Assembly (NCBI GenBank): GCA_019096065.1 | Contig: JAGUCH010000002.1 | Coordinates: forward strand, 11,792,501 to 11,856,500 | Direction: 5' to 3' | Length of the DNA: 64,000 nt | Origin: Paracyclopina nana | Taxonomy: Eukaryota; Arthropoda; Copepoda; Cyclopoida; Cyclopettidae | Shown: in pieces, positions 10,066-24,000 of the stretch | Layout of the letters: each line of letters starts with the position of its first letter | Position numbering within the stretch: the first letter of the stretch is position 1 | The notes under the pieces: generated by a model | The model's input: only the letters and a program-made list of their open reading frames with translations | The model's database searches: none | What the model was told of the DNA's origin: nothing | Translations under genes and position numbers: made by a program

Positions 10066-12025
10066 CCCTTTGTCACTCCGAGGAATCCATGCTATAAATG
10101 CAATTAGATGCTCGTAAGATGCGACGCTGCTGTTCGCAAAGTTGGACTGGCTCCAATTCAGCTCAAAAGTCGCGGCTTTCATCAAAGTTCTCCCTCATCA
10201 TCAAATATGCAGCAATTATGGCCTGATGGGACGCATCTGTCGAAGTCCTTTTTCGAAAGCTCAGCACTCGATGTTTGCTTTGCAATCGCGCTTGATTTTA
10301 AAATGCGCGCGCGCGATCATTTTGATGCGAAGCCGCAACACTCTTTACGATACTTTATAGTGAGAAAATCAAGAAGGACAACGCGGGTAATCAAGTTGGC
10401 ATTGAAGTTCTCACACGCGAAACGTATAAGCAATTATTTGCAGACGTAACGAGGTTTTGATCAACGCGAAGACTAAAAAGGAAATCATGCGCCCGTGAAG
10501 AGCCGCGGCCTTTTTCATATGTCATCCTACGAGAACGTTACAGCCGCATGCCGGTGGAGCATGTCATTGCAGTGGAAAAGTTGCGCAACAAATCATCATC
10601 AACGCATCGCAGTAGCGTATCAGCCGGGATTTTCGCACTTTATCATTTTCCGTGCGTGCTTCGGAAATTCGATCCGACGTCGCGGTAATTTGATCCGCCT
10701 ACCTGCTACGCGAAGAATATTGCAGCCTCGTATTATTGTTCCAACGTATTTTCGGCAATTTCGCGTTCAACGAGACATCGGCTGCGACAGCGTTGACGAC
10801 GATGTTGACGACATGTTCGACGTGCTCCGACTGAATTGTCTGCTTTGCCGTGCGCGTTTATAGCAGCGGGAGCAAGGTAAGTAGCACATACGATGCAGCA
10901 TTAATAGTGGGAGCTGCGGCCGCAAGCACCGGTTACACACGTATACGCTGCACATACGTGAAGCCTCTCTTCAATTCGGAGGCCGCTGCGAAGCTCGAAC
11001 GAGAGCACTTTTCTCAATCACACACGTGGCAAAAATGAGCCGAATCCAGCATGAACAATTGAAGCATTCCCGCACTGCACTCTGACAATTGCTCACACAT
11101 AGGAAGTGACCGCGTAGTTTGTTTGATTTTACCTATGTCAACATGTGCCACGCAAAAGTGGCACTGCTTTTGAGCAGCGCTGCCCACGAGCAAATCTTGC
11201 TAGATTCTCCCTGCCAAAGAGATTAACTCGGATAATACGAAAAAAAGGATGAAACTGCGTCGTGATCATTTCCATTGCAGATGATGCTGATGACAGCCTG
11301 ATGACATAAATCATGAACGCAAGCCATTCAAGATGCATATTCCATTAGATGTCGAGAAAGGGAAAAAGAAGTGGTGAATTAGTGCCTGAATGGCTCATTG
11401 CTTTGCCAAGAATGGCTTTCTCTCAAAAACCATAAACGGTTTTATTCAAGACGGGTTGCAAGCAAAAAAGGGTGGATTTTTTCACGTCATTCTCTTTTCA
11501 TTGGCTCAATTTTTGAAAAGGGAATTCTTCAGCGTGCTTTATAATGATGGTCAAACAAAACGGCACACAATGGATCGGTTGGCAGTGCATAATATGACAA
11601 TTCGAATCTGCGTTTTTTTTCTATGGCTGTTCCAATTGACCTTGAGTTGCGTGATGTGTGCATGTGATCGTAACGAGTGAAATTTCATTGCATGCATGAA
11701 TAAAACTGTCGCATAACTTACCTTTGTGGCCGATCAGTGACAAAATCTACGTCGTCTTCCCTGAAATCAAGATTCAAAACTGGACGAAAAAAGTAAACAG
11801 GAGCTTCGTTGCACATTGGTAGAGGAGTTGTCAAACTAGTTTATCACCTTTATACATGTATGTAGCAGTTCCGAAAGTGGAGAGAGGTTGCGCGCGCGCG
11901 TCATCAAAAAGTTCCGACAACAACAATATTTATTACGTTAAATCGCAGCTGACTAAAACGTCCGACGACTATCTTTTTTGAAACGTCATCTCAATGCTTC
12001 GCATACAGAGATCAAATGGATCATC
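10066..12025. promoter_or_regulatory. Divergent promoter region between FAM20C-like and VPS13B
   Basis: The two genes point away from each other across about 2 kb. The left half is more GC-rich than its surroundings and has short ORFs on both strands that lack family features. A strong donor (GCAAG then GTAAGT at about 10874) and an acceptor just before the VPS13B start (ATACAG ending about 12009) suggest a non-coding first exon for VPS13B. This is inference, and transcript data would settle it. Confidence 0.35.
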
Positions 12026-15000
12026 ATGTTCAAGCTGGAATCGTACATCACTCCGATCATTCTAAGCTACGTAGATAAATACGTCAAAAATGCCAGAGCT
12101 GAGCGATCGCAGGTAAAATTCCCGTTTTCCCTCATCTGGATTCCCAAGTCTCACCTATGGTTTTTAGGTTTCACTTTGGGGAGGTGATGTCGTCTTCTCC
12201 AACCTTGATCTTCGTTTGGACGTGCTGGAAAGAGAGCTGGGCCTCCCTTTTTCTTTTGTGTCTGGCCACATCCATGAGCTCCATATTAATGTTCCGTGGA
12301 CCAGGCTTAACACAGAGCCCATAGTGATCACTATCAACACCATCGAGTGCGTCCTGAGACTGCCAGACTCGGCCGCTAAATCAACCTCAAGTCATGATGG
12401 CTCTGCTGCCTCCGTTAAAAGCAACCTCGAGCGGAAAAAGTCTCGACGACAGCTAATGCAGACTGAAGCTCCACCTCCTGGATATGTTCAGTCTCTCATT
12501 AACAAGATCATTTCCAATGTCAAAATCGTGTGCAATAACCTCATTTTGAAGTATGTCGAGGAAGATATTGTCCTGTCACTCAACACAAGGTGGCTGTGCC
12601 TCACGTCAGCCAATGCAATTTGGGAGCCCTCATTTGTTGAGCTGTCCCTGCCTGACCTCGTTCTTCGAAAGCTGTTACAAGTTAAGGACATGACGGTGTG
12701 TCTCGACAAACGAGACGCTTCTGGGAGAATTGAAAACTATCAAGAACCGCTGCTCTATCGATGCTCTCTATCGGTTCATGCCGCCTGGATTTATGACTCC
12801 ATCAACAGCAAAGTGCCAAGAACCACGAGATACGAAATTAGAAGCACTCAAATGCACTTCTCGTTGACTGACACCCAACTCCCCATGTTCCTGCGCATTG
12901 TCAGCTTATTTCTGGCTCTCTACTATGGAGACATTCAAGATCAGGCTGATGGAGTTGGGGACAAGAAAACCCAGGTGTCCATTAATATGCCCATGAATGA
13001 TGATAACTTGAGTGACCCTGATAGAAATATGACTGGAGGATCAGCATCGTGGTCTGGTTGGGCTTGGAATGTTGGTGCCACCGTTGGAAGTGCACTTCTT
13101 CCAATCTATTGGGAAGACGACGATGACGACGACGCTTATGAAGACTTCCCCTCGAGAGTTCCGTTTGATCCTCTCAAGGATAAAACTGTCCACCTAGCCC
13201 TCTATGTTGACTCTGCTGCACTTGTTTTTAAGCTGACAGAAAATTTGCCCAAAGATCTGAAAACAAGTGTAACAACAGCTTCCTCGGGGAGTTTTCTGCA
13301 TTCGACCAGGCTTGCTTTCACCCCATTTTTGAGGCTTGATGTCAGTGGTTTCTTCCAAGAGATAAAGTCTGTTGGTGTTCACACGGTCAATGTGCGCATT
13401 GGCTTGAGCGGAATGGACCTTTCGCCTGTTGGTGTTTGCACTTGCGGTGAAAGTGATGTGCCCATATTGGATCAAGACAACGCAGCTAAGCCAGACGTGG
13501 AATACCTGAAGGCTGGTGACCATGCGAAAAAGTCCTTTCTGAAGGGCTCACTTTTCGAGAAGGATTATGGTGACGAGCAGGGCACATGCAAGGAAAGAAA
13601 ATGCTCCTACAATATTGAATGGGAGCACCACTTGGAGACTTGCACCGAAGATGCGCTGCTGGAAAGAACTCCAGCCGTTGCATTAGACCTGCTCTACAAT
13701 CTTGAACTGCCAGACGATATTGACTCTGAGCAGCTTTCTGTTGTGTCAGATTTAGAAAATAGTAACCTTGGAGAAAAGGCAATTTGCCGAGTTGTTTTTG
13801 GGCCTTGCCAGGCTAGGATGTGCTCTGGCTCCTTCCACCGGTTCAACACTATCTCTCATTACTTGTCTAAGTATGATTACCCACCTTACAAGAAGGCAGT
13901 CGAGGAGGAAGAAGATTTAACAATGCATCACCCAAAAGACATGCAAATTGATGCCAGTGTCGTTGGAAGAAAGATCAGGATTTATCAGCTAACCGCAATC
14001 AGTCCTTCTTTGAGCATATTTGCGGCTGATCACCTTAACCTGAGCTCAAGTGCTTGCTTGAGTAGAAGAGCTCACAGAGTTGCGAACAATGCTTCATCTT
14101 CATCGGTCGCATTTAGTCCTTACACTGAAGTCCCTTTTTGTCTCATTACTTTGGATTGCTTTGACTCGCAAGCTATTGTCCCTATGTATCCCAAGAAAAT
14201 AGCCAGTCTTGCTCATCAATTGGAAGATGCGTCTTTGATGAAGCACTGTGCTACCTCTGTTGCAGTTAAGATGATCCAACTTCAAAGTCGGCTATGTGTC
14301 AAAGATCAGGGCATTACCTGGGCTCAACCAAGCAACATCCAGTTGTCTGCCAGAACGCAAAAGCCGGACAAGTTTTTTGATGATAACTATGCGGTCAACT
14401 TTGACTTTACTTTTGACCTGCAAGCTTGTAAAATCCGGCTATCCAGACCTCAATGGCTGCTTTTGGTACATATTGGCTCAACGTGGTTTGAGAAAAGTGA
14501 ATCCCCTCCTAGTCAGCCAACAACCCTGCAAGATGCTATGACCAAAAAGTTGCCAAGCCTTGTGGGCTTCTTTGCAGGCCTTCATTTCAACGTACTGAGA
14601 TCCAAAAAGGCTCTCACAATAGCCTCCCATTGCTCTGAAGTATCGGTTGCCATGAGCAATATTTCTCCCTCCAATCTGCCTTTGCTAAGCACCATTTCAT
14701 CGTCTCCTCATCTGACACCAACCAAAACCATGACTGTTCCTGTGTCTCCTGGAAGAGCACAAAACAAGAGATCGGATGAGAAAAACGCTCAGCATTGGCT
14801 AAGGCTTGACATGCAGGTGCCATTATCACACTTGTCTGCCAAAGAAATTCTGTCTTTGCTATCTCTCCAAATTGGCGAAGTTCATGTCAATTTTGATCCG
14901 AAATTGGCAGATTGGCTCCTCTATGTCCCACAACAAATAACCAAGCCGAAAGCAACCGCGACTGCAGCTTCGAATTTGAGCGTGAAGCCAGATGACTCAG

Positions 15001-18000
15001 GAAATAAGAGCCTAACAGTGCCTTCGTGCACAGGATCCCGAACCAAGGCAAGGTCCAAATCGCCCAAAACTGAACCCATGCTGCGCAGAGAGAAAACTCC
15101 TTCAGGAGTGATGACCAAAGATTCCAGTACCATGAATATAGTCAAAGATGTCGACAAGCAAAGTGAAAGTTCATCCCCAGTGCTGCTTGAGGTTGTTCTG
15201 AGATTATTCAACGACTGGTTCAACACTATGAATGCTTTGCTCATTCAAGTTCAAATTGATGCAGTGCACCTGTATGCCCCCAGAAAAAGCCTTGTCTACC
15301 TTATCAACAAGCCTGCCAGGCATGTCAAAGATGCAATCAGTGCTTGCTCCAAATGCCAAATTATTGCCATCACTGCACCGTCCATTGTGTTGGAAAATGT
15401 CACCCACAAGCCCATGATACAGCAGTTTCTTAGCCGGAGGCCTTATTGCATGCCTGAGAGTGTATGGAACAGTCAACGGGACAATCTTCCTTGGACTTTG
15501 AAATTGAAGAACTTTTCGATTTTCAGTATCAATGCTGAGGGGGAAACAGTGATGGTCCTTGAACCCATTTCCACCAGTTGCACAGTTGGTCTGAACTGTA
15601 AGGGGACAGGCTATGCTATTTGTGTTCATGCAGATATGAGTGGACTGAAAGCCACTATCACCGATGATCAACTTGCACAATTTGTCTCCTTGATTGAACG
15701 AGTGGCCCATATTGTGTCGAAGCTCTATCCTAATTACTGCGGAGACGGCTGTTTGCCACCGAGAACTTCAATAGCTCCAACATCAGGAAACTACGTTGTT
15801 AAGATGAGAGGCATCTCCAGCATGAGCACCCATTCCTTTGAGCAAAATTCTCAAAGAAGACGCAGCTCCTCGGACCAATCAAAAAGTGATCATTTCAAAT
15901 TGAAACAAGACTCTGAAAGCAAATTGTCTCTTTGGCTTCAATGGACATTGCCTCAAGCTACTCTGAGTCTGGTTACTACAAAAAATGAAAAGCTCCAGCT
16001 GAGCATGGAGGATTGCCAATCGTCCTTTGATTGGAGCCCGGTGTATTTTCAAGCAAAAGGGAGAGTGTTGCAAGCTAGCATCAAGCACTTTGTTTTTGCT
16101 AGCCAAAAGTGGACAGAGGGAGCCAATAATGGGCTGATCCTCTCCTTCACCAATGAGATCACCAACGAGCTTGAAATTGTCAACTCGAAATCGAATGTAG
16201 TTGAGACCCTTCTTAACGAGAAACAATTCCAGTCCGATAAAACCTGCTTCTCCATGGTCTTCACTAGGGCTGAATGCAAAAATGTGTACACCAAATGGAG
16301 AGAGCTAACCAAAAACAGAGCCTTACACCAACTATTGCCAAAAACTGAAGAATTGTGCGACGAGTCGAGATTCATCAACGAAATCGATGTTAAAGTAGCG
16401 CCAGTTGATGTGATCCTGGATGTTAAGTCGATCATGCCATTTGTTCACATGATGTCCAGGCCAGTGCAAATCAAGCTGCCAGACAAGTGTTGCTCCGCCA
16501 GGGGTAAATTAGTATCGGAATCAGTGGTGGGGTTGAGCATCAACAACAACACTTTGCCTTTGACATATTTGAAGCTTAAAACAATTCGAGTTTTTGTGAT
16601 AGCCAATAAGAGGCTCCAAAGTGATGAGATGCCATCCTCTGTTTTTGACCCGGATGTGCTACTGCTTAACTGTGAGTCGCTGATGATGGTGCCCCAAGTG
16701 GACAACCCTTTGGCACGAATATTGATCAAGCCTGAGTTGTACCATCTCTCAATGCCTCTTATGGATTTGCCTGGGGCTCTTGTGGAGAATCGGCAGTACC
16801 AGCTTGACGTGAAAGGTGTGGGAGTTTACTCTGGCTCTTGGTCGGATATTTCCAAAAAAGCAGACAAACCTGCAAGACCTCTGGGGTTGAAGTCAATGAG
16901 CGAAAATCCCGCGTTGGAATGGAACATTGCCGCTGCCAATCAAGCGAGAACCGAACGCAGAGAAAAGGTTGTCTTGATGCCCTTGCTTAGTGAGTTCAAC
17001 TTGCAGGTCATGCTGGCCCCAGCAATGGTCCTTGAACAAGGCTCTTCGAGGGAACTTATTGCTGGGCACTCAATGGAAATCAATGCGACGAGTGACATCA
17101 TGATCACTGCTTCATTGGGACAGCTGAAGCTTCTTAGTCTTCTGAGTCAGGAAGCTTTGGCTACTCTCTCAGTGTTAAAGGTTCACCCTGCGCATAGAGG
17201 CGATCGTGGTGCCAGTCAGTCTTTTGACAGTGGTGTGGATTGTAGCACGTCTGGACTCAGCAACTCTCCTTATTTGATCAAACCAGATATCGACCTCGTC
17301 AGAGAAGAAAGGGATGCAAAAGTGAAATTTGTTCCTTTGGAGGTGCTTGTCACTGGATGCAAAATTTCTGCCAACTTTTATGACGTAGAGCCCTACGTGA
17401 TGGAGAAGGACTCAAAGTTCCCAGTCAGAAGTCCCTTGTGGAGAAAGCTCAAGCATAGCAGCCTCGAGCTGGGGAGGCCTCGACTTTGTGTCGAAGAGGA
17501 GTCAGATGGCTCGCAAACGATGGTCACCTCACCTCGGCTTTCCAATAAACTTTTGCTGGACTCACCATTGGACATTGGCTATGAAGCATCTGAAGAAGGC
17601 TCTATAGATGATGGATCTGCAGCAAGAGTCATCGTTACCGTCAACCCTTTGCTTTCTCTCTCGTTAGACCAACCCCACGTGTTTGTCACATGCTCTCCTA
17701 GTGAGCAAAAAGCAGAGCTGTCGTGTTATGATGCATCAGCCAGCATTTCACCAGCCAACTATTACATCACTTGTTCTGGTGGACACCACATTCCAAGCTC
17801 CAATGATTACACTTTGCCAATTTTTCTCACTAGACCTGGTGAACCAAACCCAAAGTCCGGTATTCCACCCTCGTTGGTAACATTAGGAGCTCAGAATTTT
17901 TTGACCAAGAAGATCCGGCTTTCCATGAAACTGGAGCGACCCGTGAAATTCAACGTCTCTGATCAAATGGCCAATGAAGTAGTAGGCATTTTTCACAAAA

Positions 18001-21000
18001 TCTCTGCTGCTTGTGGCCTAGAGGAGATTCAAAGACTGCTTTCACATTCACCTAAGAAGGCATCCGAGAGATCACAGGCTCGTCAAAATAGAATTGCGGA
18101 TTTGAGGTCTACTCTCACAGATTTGCAAAAGATTGACGTTTCTACCAAGCAGATAGTGCTGTCAACGGTGCTCAAAGAGTCTGAAGAAAGTCAGCAGTAT
18201 GGTCTGCTAATCGGCATGAGTGAATTGAAATCCTCAGTCACTCTAACTTCGTGCATCGAGGAAAACGTCTCGACAATTGACCGCATCCATTGCAAGTTTG
18301 AACTGAGTAAAATCATTGCAAGAGCTACCAATCAAAAGATGAACTATCGTATCCTTGGGCCATGGACTTTTCAATCCTCGTTTGGATGCAATTGGGCATC
18401 AGGCGACAACTTTCCTTCCATCACTGCTCAAGCAGAGTCCTCTTCACTGCCTATTTTTGTGGGCTCACAGAGTTTAGAAGTCATGAGAGCCTTCTCTGAA
18501 AAATACCTTGTTTCTCAAGGGTCGCCGAAAAAACCTGGAAAGGAGGCCAATGTGTCGGACCTGATGATAACAAAGAAGGTGAAGGAGTCATATGAGCAAT
18601 CTCTGGAGCAACACTACGTGGATGATTTGAGAGCAGGAGCATTTCACTTCACTGAAAAAGTGGAGCTCAATCTTGATGAGGCTAAACCATACCAAATCGT
18701 GTTTACTTCAAGTCCACCTGCTATGACTTGGATTTACCCAAAGCCACGGACTCTAACTAAAGTTACCGTTTTCCCTGTGCCTCTCATTGCTGCTGATGAT
18801 TTTTCCGACCTGTCGGAACACGATTCCATTGGTTGCTCTCTGCAATATTGGGACCAGTGCCTATGCTCATTCCAAACATATTCAATTTTTGTTCTGTCTG
18901 AGCAAAACGTCAGGTGAGCCAAATAATTCTGACTAAGTGCTAATTTATGTAATTATCATATTTTATCTCCATAATCTCTTCACACTTTATTTTTTACACC
19001 TTATAGAGGTGCGAGAATTGCAATACGAATAAGTATATCATTTTTATGTCCTTTTTTTTCGGGGGAGCATTAGTAGTAAAACGTCCGATACACACTTTTG
19101 GGCAGTGGCCAGATATCCAGCGCACAGAATCCTCGAAATTGGCTCGCCCGCAACAAAGCTGGGCAAGTGCAACAAAAAACTCAGATCGCGCCCTGCCTAT
19201 TCTTGCACACCCTCCTTTATGCGCTTTTAAGCCGGCCAGGAAAAAACCTTTTTTCTTGCCAAATTACTTGTGCTCATGGGGTCAAATGACATGTTTAAAT
19301 TCTCGCGCGCCCTCATTTAAGCGCTTTAATGCCGGCCAGCCAAGAAAAAACTTTTTTCTTGCCAAATTAATTGTCCTCATGTGCTCAGGGGGTCAATGAC
19401 CTGTTGAAATTCTTCTGCTCCCTCATAATAGCACTTAAACGCCCGCCCACTAGGAAAAACTCGTTTTCACATGAGGCAGTTGCAGATGATAATTTGTGTC
19501 AACTCGAAAAAAACTTTGCCTCACATTATGAGTCAAGTGGCCTCCAATTAACTGCTGCAGCTGACATTTTGACACCGTGTCAAGAATTTCGTGTTTTCTT
19601 AGTAGCTATGTAGTAGCACAACGCGATGCGCAAGTTTTCAGCGTTGCGAATTCAAAATGTGTGAAAAGTTTGACTTTGCCTCACATTATGAGTCAAGTGG
19701 CCTCAAATTAACAGCTGCAGCTGACATTTTGACTCACAATTGACAGAACCAAGAATTTTGCTTTTTTTAGTAGCCATGTAGTAGCATAACGCGATACGCA
19801 AGTTTTCAGCATTGCGAATTCTAAATGTATGAAAAGTTTGACTTTGCCTCACATTATGAGTCAAGTAGCCTCTAATTAACAGATACAGCTGACATTTTGG
19901 CTCACTATTGACCGAATCAAGAATTTTGTTTGCTTTAAAAATGTTTTCTTAGCAGTTATGTTTGAATTTTGGCCTTTTTTCACCTAGTTTTGCCAAGACT
20001 AGTTTCATTTCGCAAAATGTCCTATGTTAACATTCATGTTCATAACTTTGTACATGAGAAGAAAATCACAAAAAGTGAAATAAGTGCTGGTGCCATAAAG
20101 TATTTTGTTTTTCTGTCAGTGCCACCCTACTCTTTTATAAGGAAAAAGGATGCAAAAAAAGTGTGTGGTCAAGCTTTTTTTAGCTGCAATGTCTTTGCTT
20201 CACCTAGTTTTGACCAGACTAGTCTCTAGAGCAAAAAAAAAACTAACTGTAGCTAACAAATATTTTGGCAACTTTTTTGAGCTAGGAGCCAAACTTGCAT
20301 AACATGAATTATTGCCTGAGGAAAATTGCATTTTTTGACAAAGGCGAAATTTTAGCCTTTGCTTCACCTAGTTTTGACAAGATTAGTCCCCTGGTGCCAA
20401 ATCCTGCAGAAATTAGCATATTTTTTGGCAACTTTTTGAGCTAGGAGTGAAAATAGCCTAACATGAAATATTTTAAACAGGTCATTGACCCCTTGAGCAC
20501 ATGAGGACAAGTAATTTGCTAAGAAAAAAGTTTTTTCCTTGCCGGCCGGTATTAAAGCGCTTAAATGAGGGCACGTGAGAATTTAAACAAGTCATTGACC
20601 CCCTGAGCACATGAGGACAGAAATCAAGGTCAAGCTAACATGAGGATTTAAGGTTGCGAACATTGTGTATTTGGGCAATCCAATTTTGGTGATTCTGTGC
20701 ATTCTACAGGCTGGGCAAGGCACTTGTTGCACTTGCCTAGCTTTGTTGCGGGCTAGCCAGTTTCGGGGATTCTGTCCGCTGGATATCTGGCCACTGCCTA
20801 CTTTTGCCTATCTTACCTTTGTTTAAAAATATCTTTCAATGACGTGATAAGTTTATAAGAAAAATCTAAAGAAGGATATCATTTTTTTGCGTACTTATGC
20901 AAAAAAATTAAAAATAAAGCATACCCACCCAAGCAAAATGTAAGGGAATTTTAAAAAAGCAAAATATGCGGCATCAAAAAGGGGTGCCATCACTAAGGCC

Positions 21001-24000
21001 TAAAATGAGGTGGGTTTTAGGATCTAAAATATTGGTGGATTTTAAGATCTAGCAAAGTGGATTTTAAAGCCTACACTTTTCTGGATCTGGGTACAAAGAT
21101 CTAAGTTGAAAAAATAGTTTGAGTTTTATATGGGTTTTAAGATCTAAAGAAAAAGGTTTTAAGATCTAACAGCCACAAAAATAGAAAGCTACAAGGAATT
21201 GCGAGTTTTCTTTTGTAAGTCACTTTTCATTTTGAACTAACTTTTCAGAACTAAAAGATCTGAATAACAGTCAACTTGATTTAAATACCTAAGTATAAAG
21301 AGGTGATGTTTTTCAATGTAGATCTTAAAACCCAGATGGTTAGATCTTAACATCCAACTATTAGGCTTTATCATCCAAACCTTTAGATCTTAATACACAG
21401 ATGAAAAAAGTGTAGGCTTTAAAATCCACCATGATTTTAGATCCTAAAACCTATCCCTATTTTAGGCCTTAGTGACTTCTCCCTCAAAAAGTGATGCAGG
21501 TAACATAAGTGGATAAAATGTGCACTTTTTCCAGCAATAAAAATTGTCGGGCATATGATTGATAATAATAAATTGTAAAATTTTTTTTTTGAAACTATAA
21601 AAATTGGAAGCTAAATTTCGAGCGTACTTATTCTCGAACGGACCTAAATTAGTGCGGGTAACGCGCCCGTATTGTGTTGCATTAAATATCTAGAGGTCAT
21701 TTATCATCATAATCATACCAAAGTGTTTTGGACATTTTACAACATGACGAGATTTGTCGAACATAATGACGGAGCCCCTTTATCGTTATTTGTTCATTTC
21801 AGCCATTTGGATTTGCCGTTGACTACAGATTTGAAAAAACTTGCAGTATCTCAAACTTGGAGGATTTTAATCCACGGATCGGAAGCGGACGAGGATGAGA
21901 TTTGCACACCAATCGTAGTGAAACCCCAGTCTCTAGTGGCTGTTGTGAGGGTTGATTCCTTCTACAGCCCTAGGCTGGTTCCTAAAATTCAGGTACGTTT
22001 CTCGTATTGAGCTAGTTCAAAGTATGTAAATCAAAAACCACATTGCTCTGCAGACTTCCTTCAAATTTGATGTCATTAAGATCTGCTTGGTCAATCAACT
22101 CCATCATTTGCCATCACTAGTGACCAAGCCTTTTGCATTCAACCAAGAAATTGCCACCCTTTCCTTTGAGTCTACATTTGTGGGCTTAGATGCTTGGGCA
22201 AGAAATGAAGCAATCCAAGAATTTAGTGCTCGGGTCAAATCTCTGATTCAAGTGACCCATGTTGACTTCCTCATGCTGTCAACCCACCATATTTTGCTGC
22301 CTTGCAAAGTTCAAGCTCTCAGCCATTGCTGTTTCTCCGACGAAGGAACGCAGATGGAAAACCAAGTTCATTGCAAAAAGCTTGAACTCAGATGTGGTCA
22401 CTTTGCCTACGACATGGTGAAAAACATGTCTGCCTTGTGGCAGCCAATCCTGGAGACCAGCCGTGATGGTCTGACATCAATACTTGTCGTTAACAGCTCT
22501 TTGAGCCCTCTAAGGATTGGCCAGGCCGATACAGACGAAAGCATTCTCGTAAGGCCCAACGAGAAATTGCACTATGCATGGCGGAGTCAGAAAGCTCGTC
22601 TGATGCTACGTTGCTCTGTTGAAAGTGCCATTCAACCCGGAATCTGGAAGTGGAGTGAGCCCTTCACCCTTAGAAGTGGGAATATATCTGCCAAAATCAA
22701 TCATGGAGCTTACATCAATACTTTCTGCATATCCGTAGCAAAGACGGCGTCGACCAAGTACTCTGTGACAATCAACGGACTCATTTCGACTGCAAGCTTC
22801 TTGAAAGACAGTCTTGAGGTTCGACTCATACTGAAGAAAAGCTACGCGTTCATTGGCTCAGACGGAGGAAAAGACGACGTACGGAGCGTGTTGAAGGGTT
22901 CTTCGGCAAGTAACTCGCATATCGTGGAACCTGACTACGTAGGTGCTCTAAAGATCAGAATCTATGGCATTGGAACGCCCTGGTCAGGTGACATACCTTT
23001 GTCGGTTGAGTCTGGAAGGAAAAGCTCGGTGCTGGTGAAGCTGCCTCACAAGGAGAAGGGGAAATGCCTGACCATTTGGAGTAGGCTGGTGCTCGAAGAA
23101 ATGGACAACGGGAGTAAAAGATATCTCATCATCTTTTCGCCCCTATACATGGTCAGATCTTTGCTTCCAAATCCGCTGCGAATTCTGACCAGTCCTAGCA
23201 AGAGCCCAGCCTCCAGAACAGAAGTTGTGCTGGAAGGACAAGATATTCCTTCCCCATTGGACGTGTTTGAAAGTGCTGACACCAAGTACCACTTGTCTTT
23301 CAAGGTAGATGATAATCTTCCTCCTTCGGAGCCATTTCTCCTCTCTTGGGGAGTCATTGAACAGCTCCGGGACAAGCACTACTCGCCACCCTCAATTGAC
23401 GCCATCAGAGAAGAAATAAGCAGGATGCCCACGACCAAAAAATGGCCATTTACAGATGACAATTTGACTGTGAGTGGTCTGAACGAGCAGCCAAAGACTG
23501 ATGTTCAGGTTACTTTCAACCAGTTTCACCCACTGTGCAACACCGTCTGTGCTGATGTGAACCCTTGGTGCCTGTTCATCAACAGGATTGGCACTACGCT
23601 CCTCTTGAAAGATGGAGCTGGAGGCATTTACAGCGTCCAGAATGATTCAGTTTTGGTGCCCCCCTGCCTTCTGAATGCTCCCTTCTACATTGGCCTCATT
23701 GATGAAACGAACGCGGAGCATTTCAGCCCACCGCTCCAGCTGACCAACCAGGAGTGGAAGTTTAACAGTTGGATGCCATCTGTTGAAGGAATGGTGCCAA
23801 TGGAGGGTATTTGCCAAAGCAAAATTGTTCTTCAAGGCAATCACATTTGCCTTTTTACCATCAAGACGAAAAACGAGAATGGTATCCGCATTATTGAAGT
23901 GGTGCCAACGATTCACTTTACAAACATGACCGAGCAAACCTTGAGTGTTGCAGCAATGTCTGCTTTCGGGAACTACGACACTAAACTGGTTAATTACCTT

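Noticed and set aside
10108-11038. Three overlapping ORFs of 60-120 codons upstream of VPS13B
   Set aside because: They lack family motifs and overlap one another on one strand in GC-richer sequence; a non-coding first exon is more likely.
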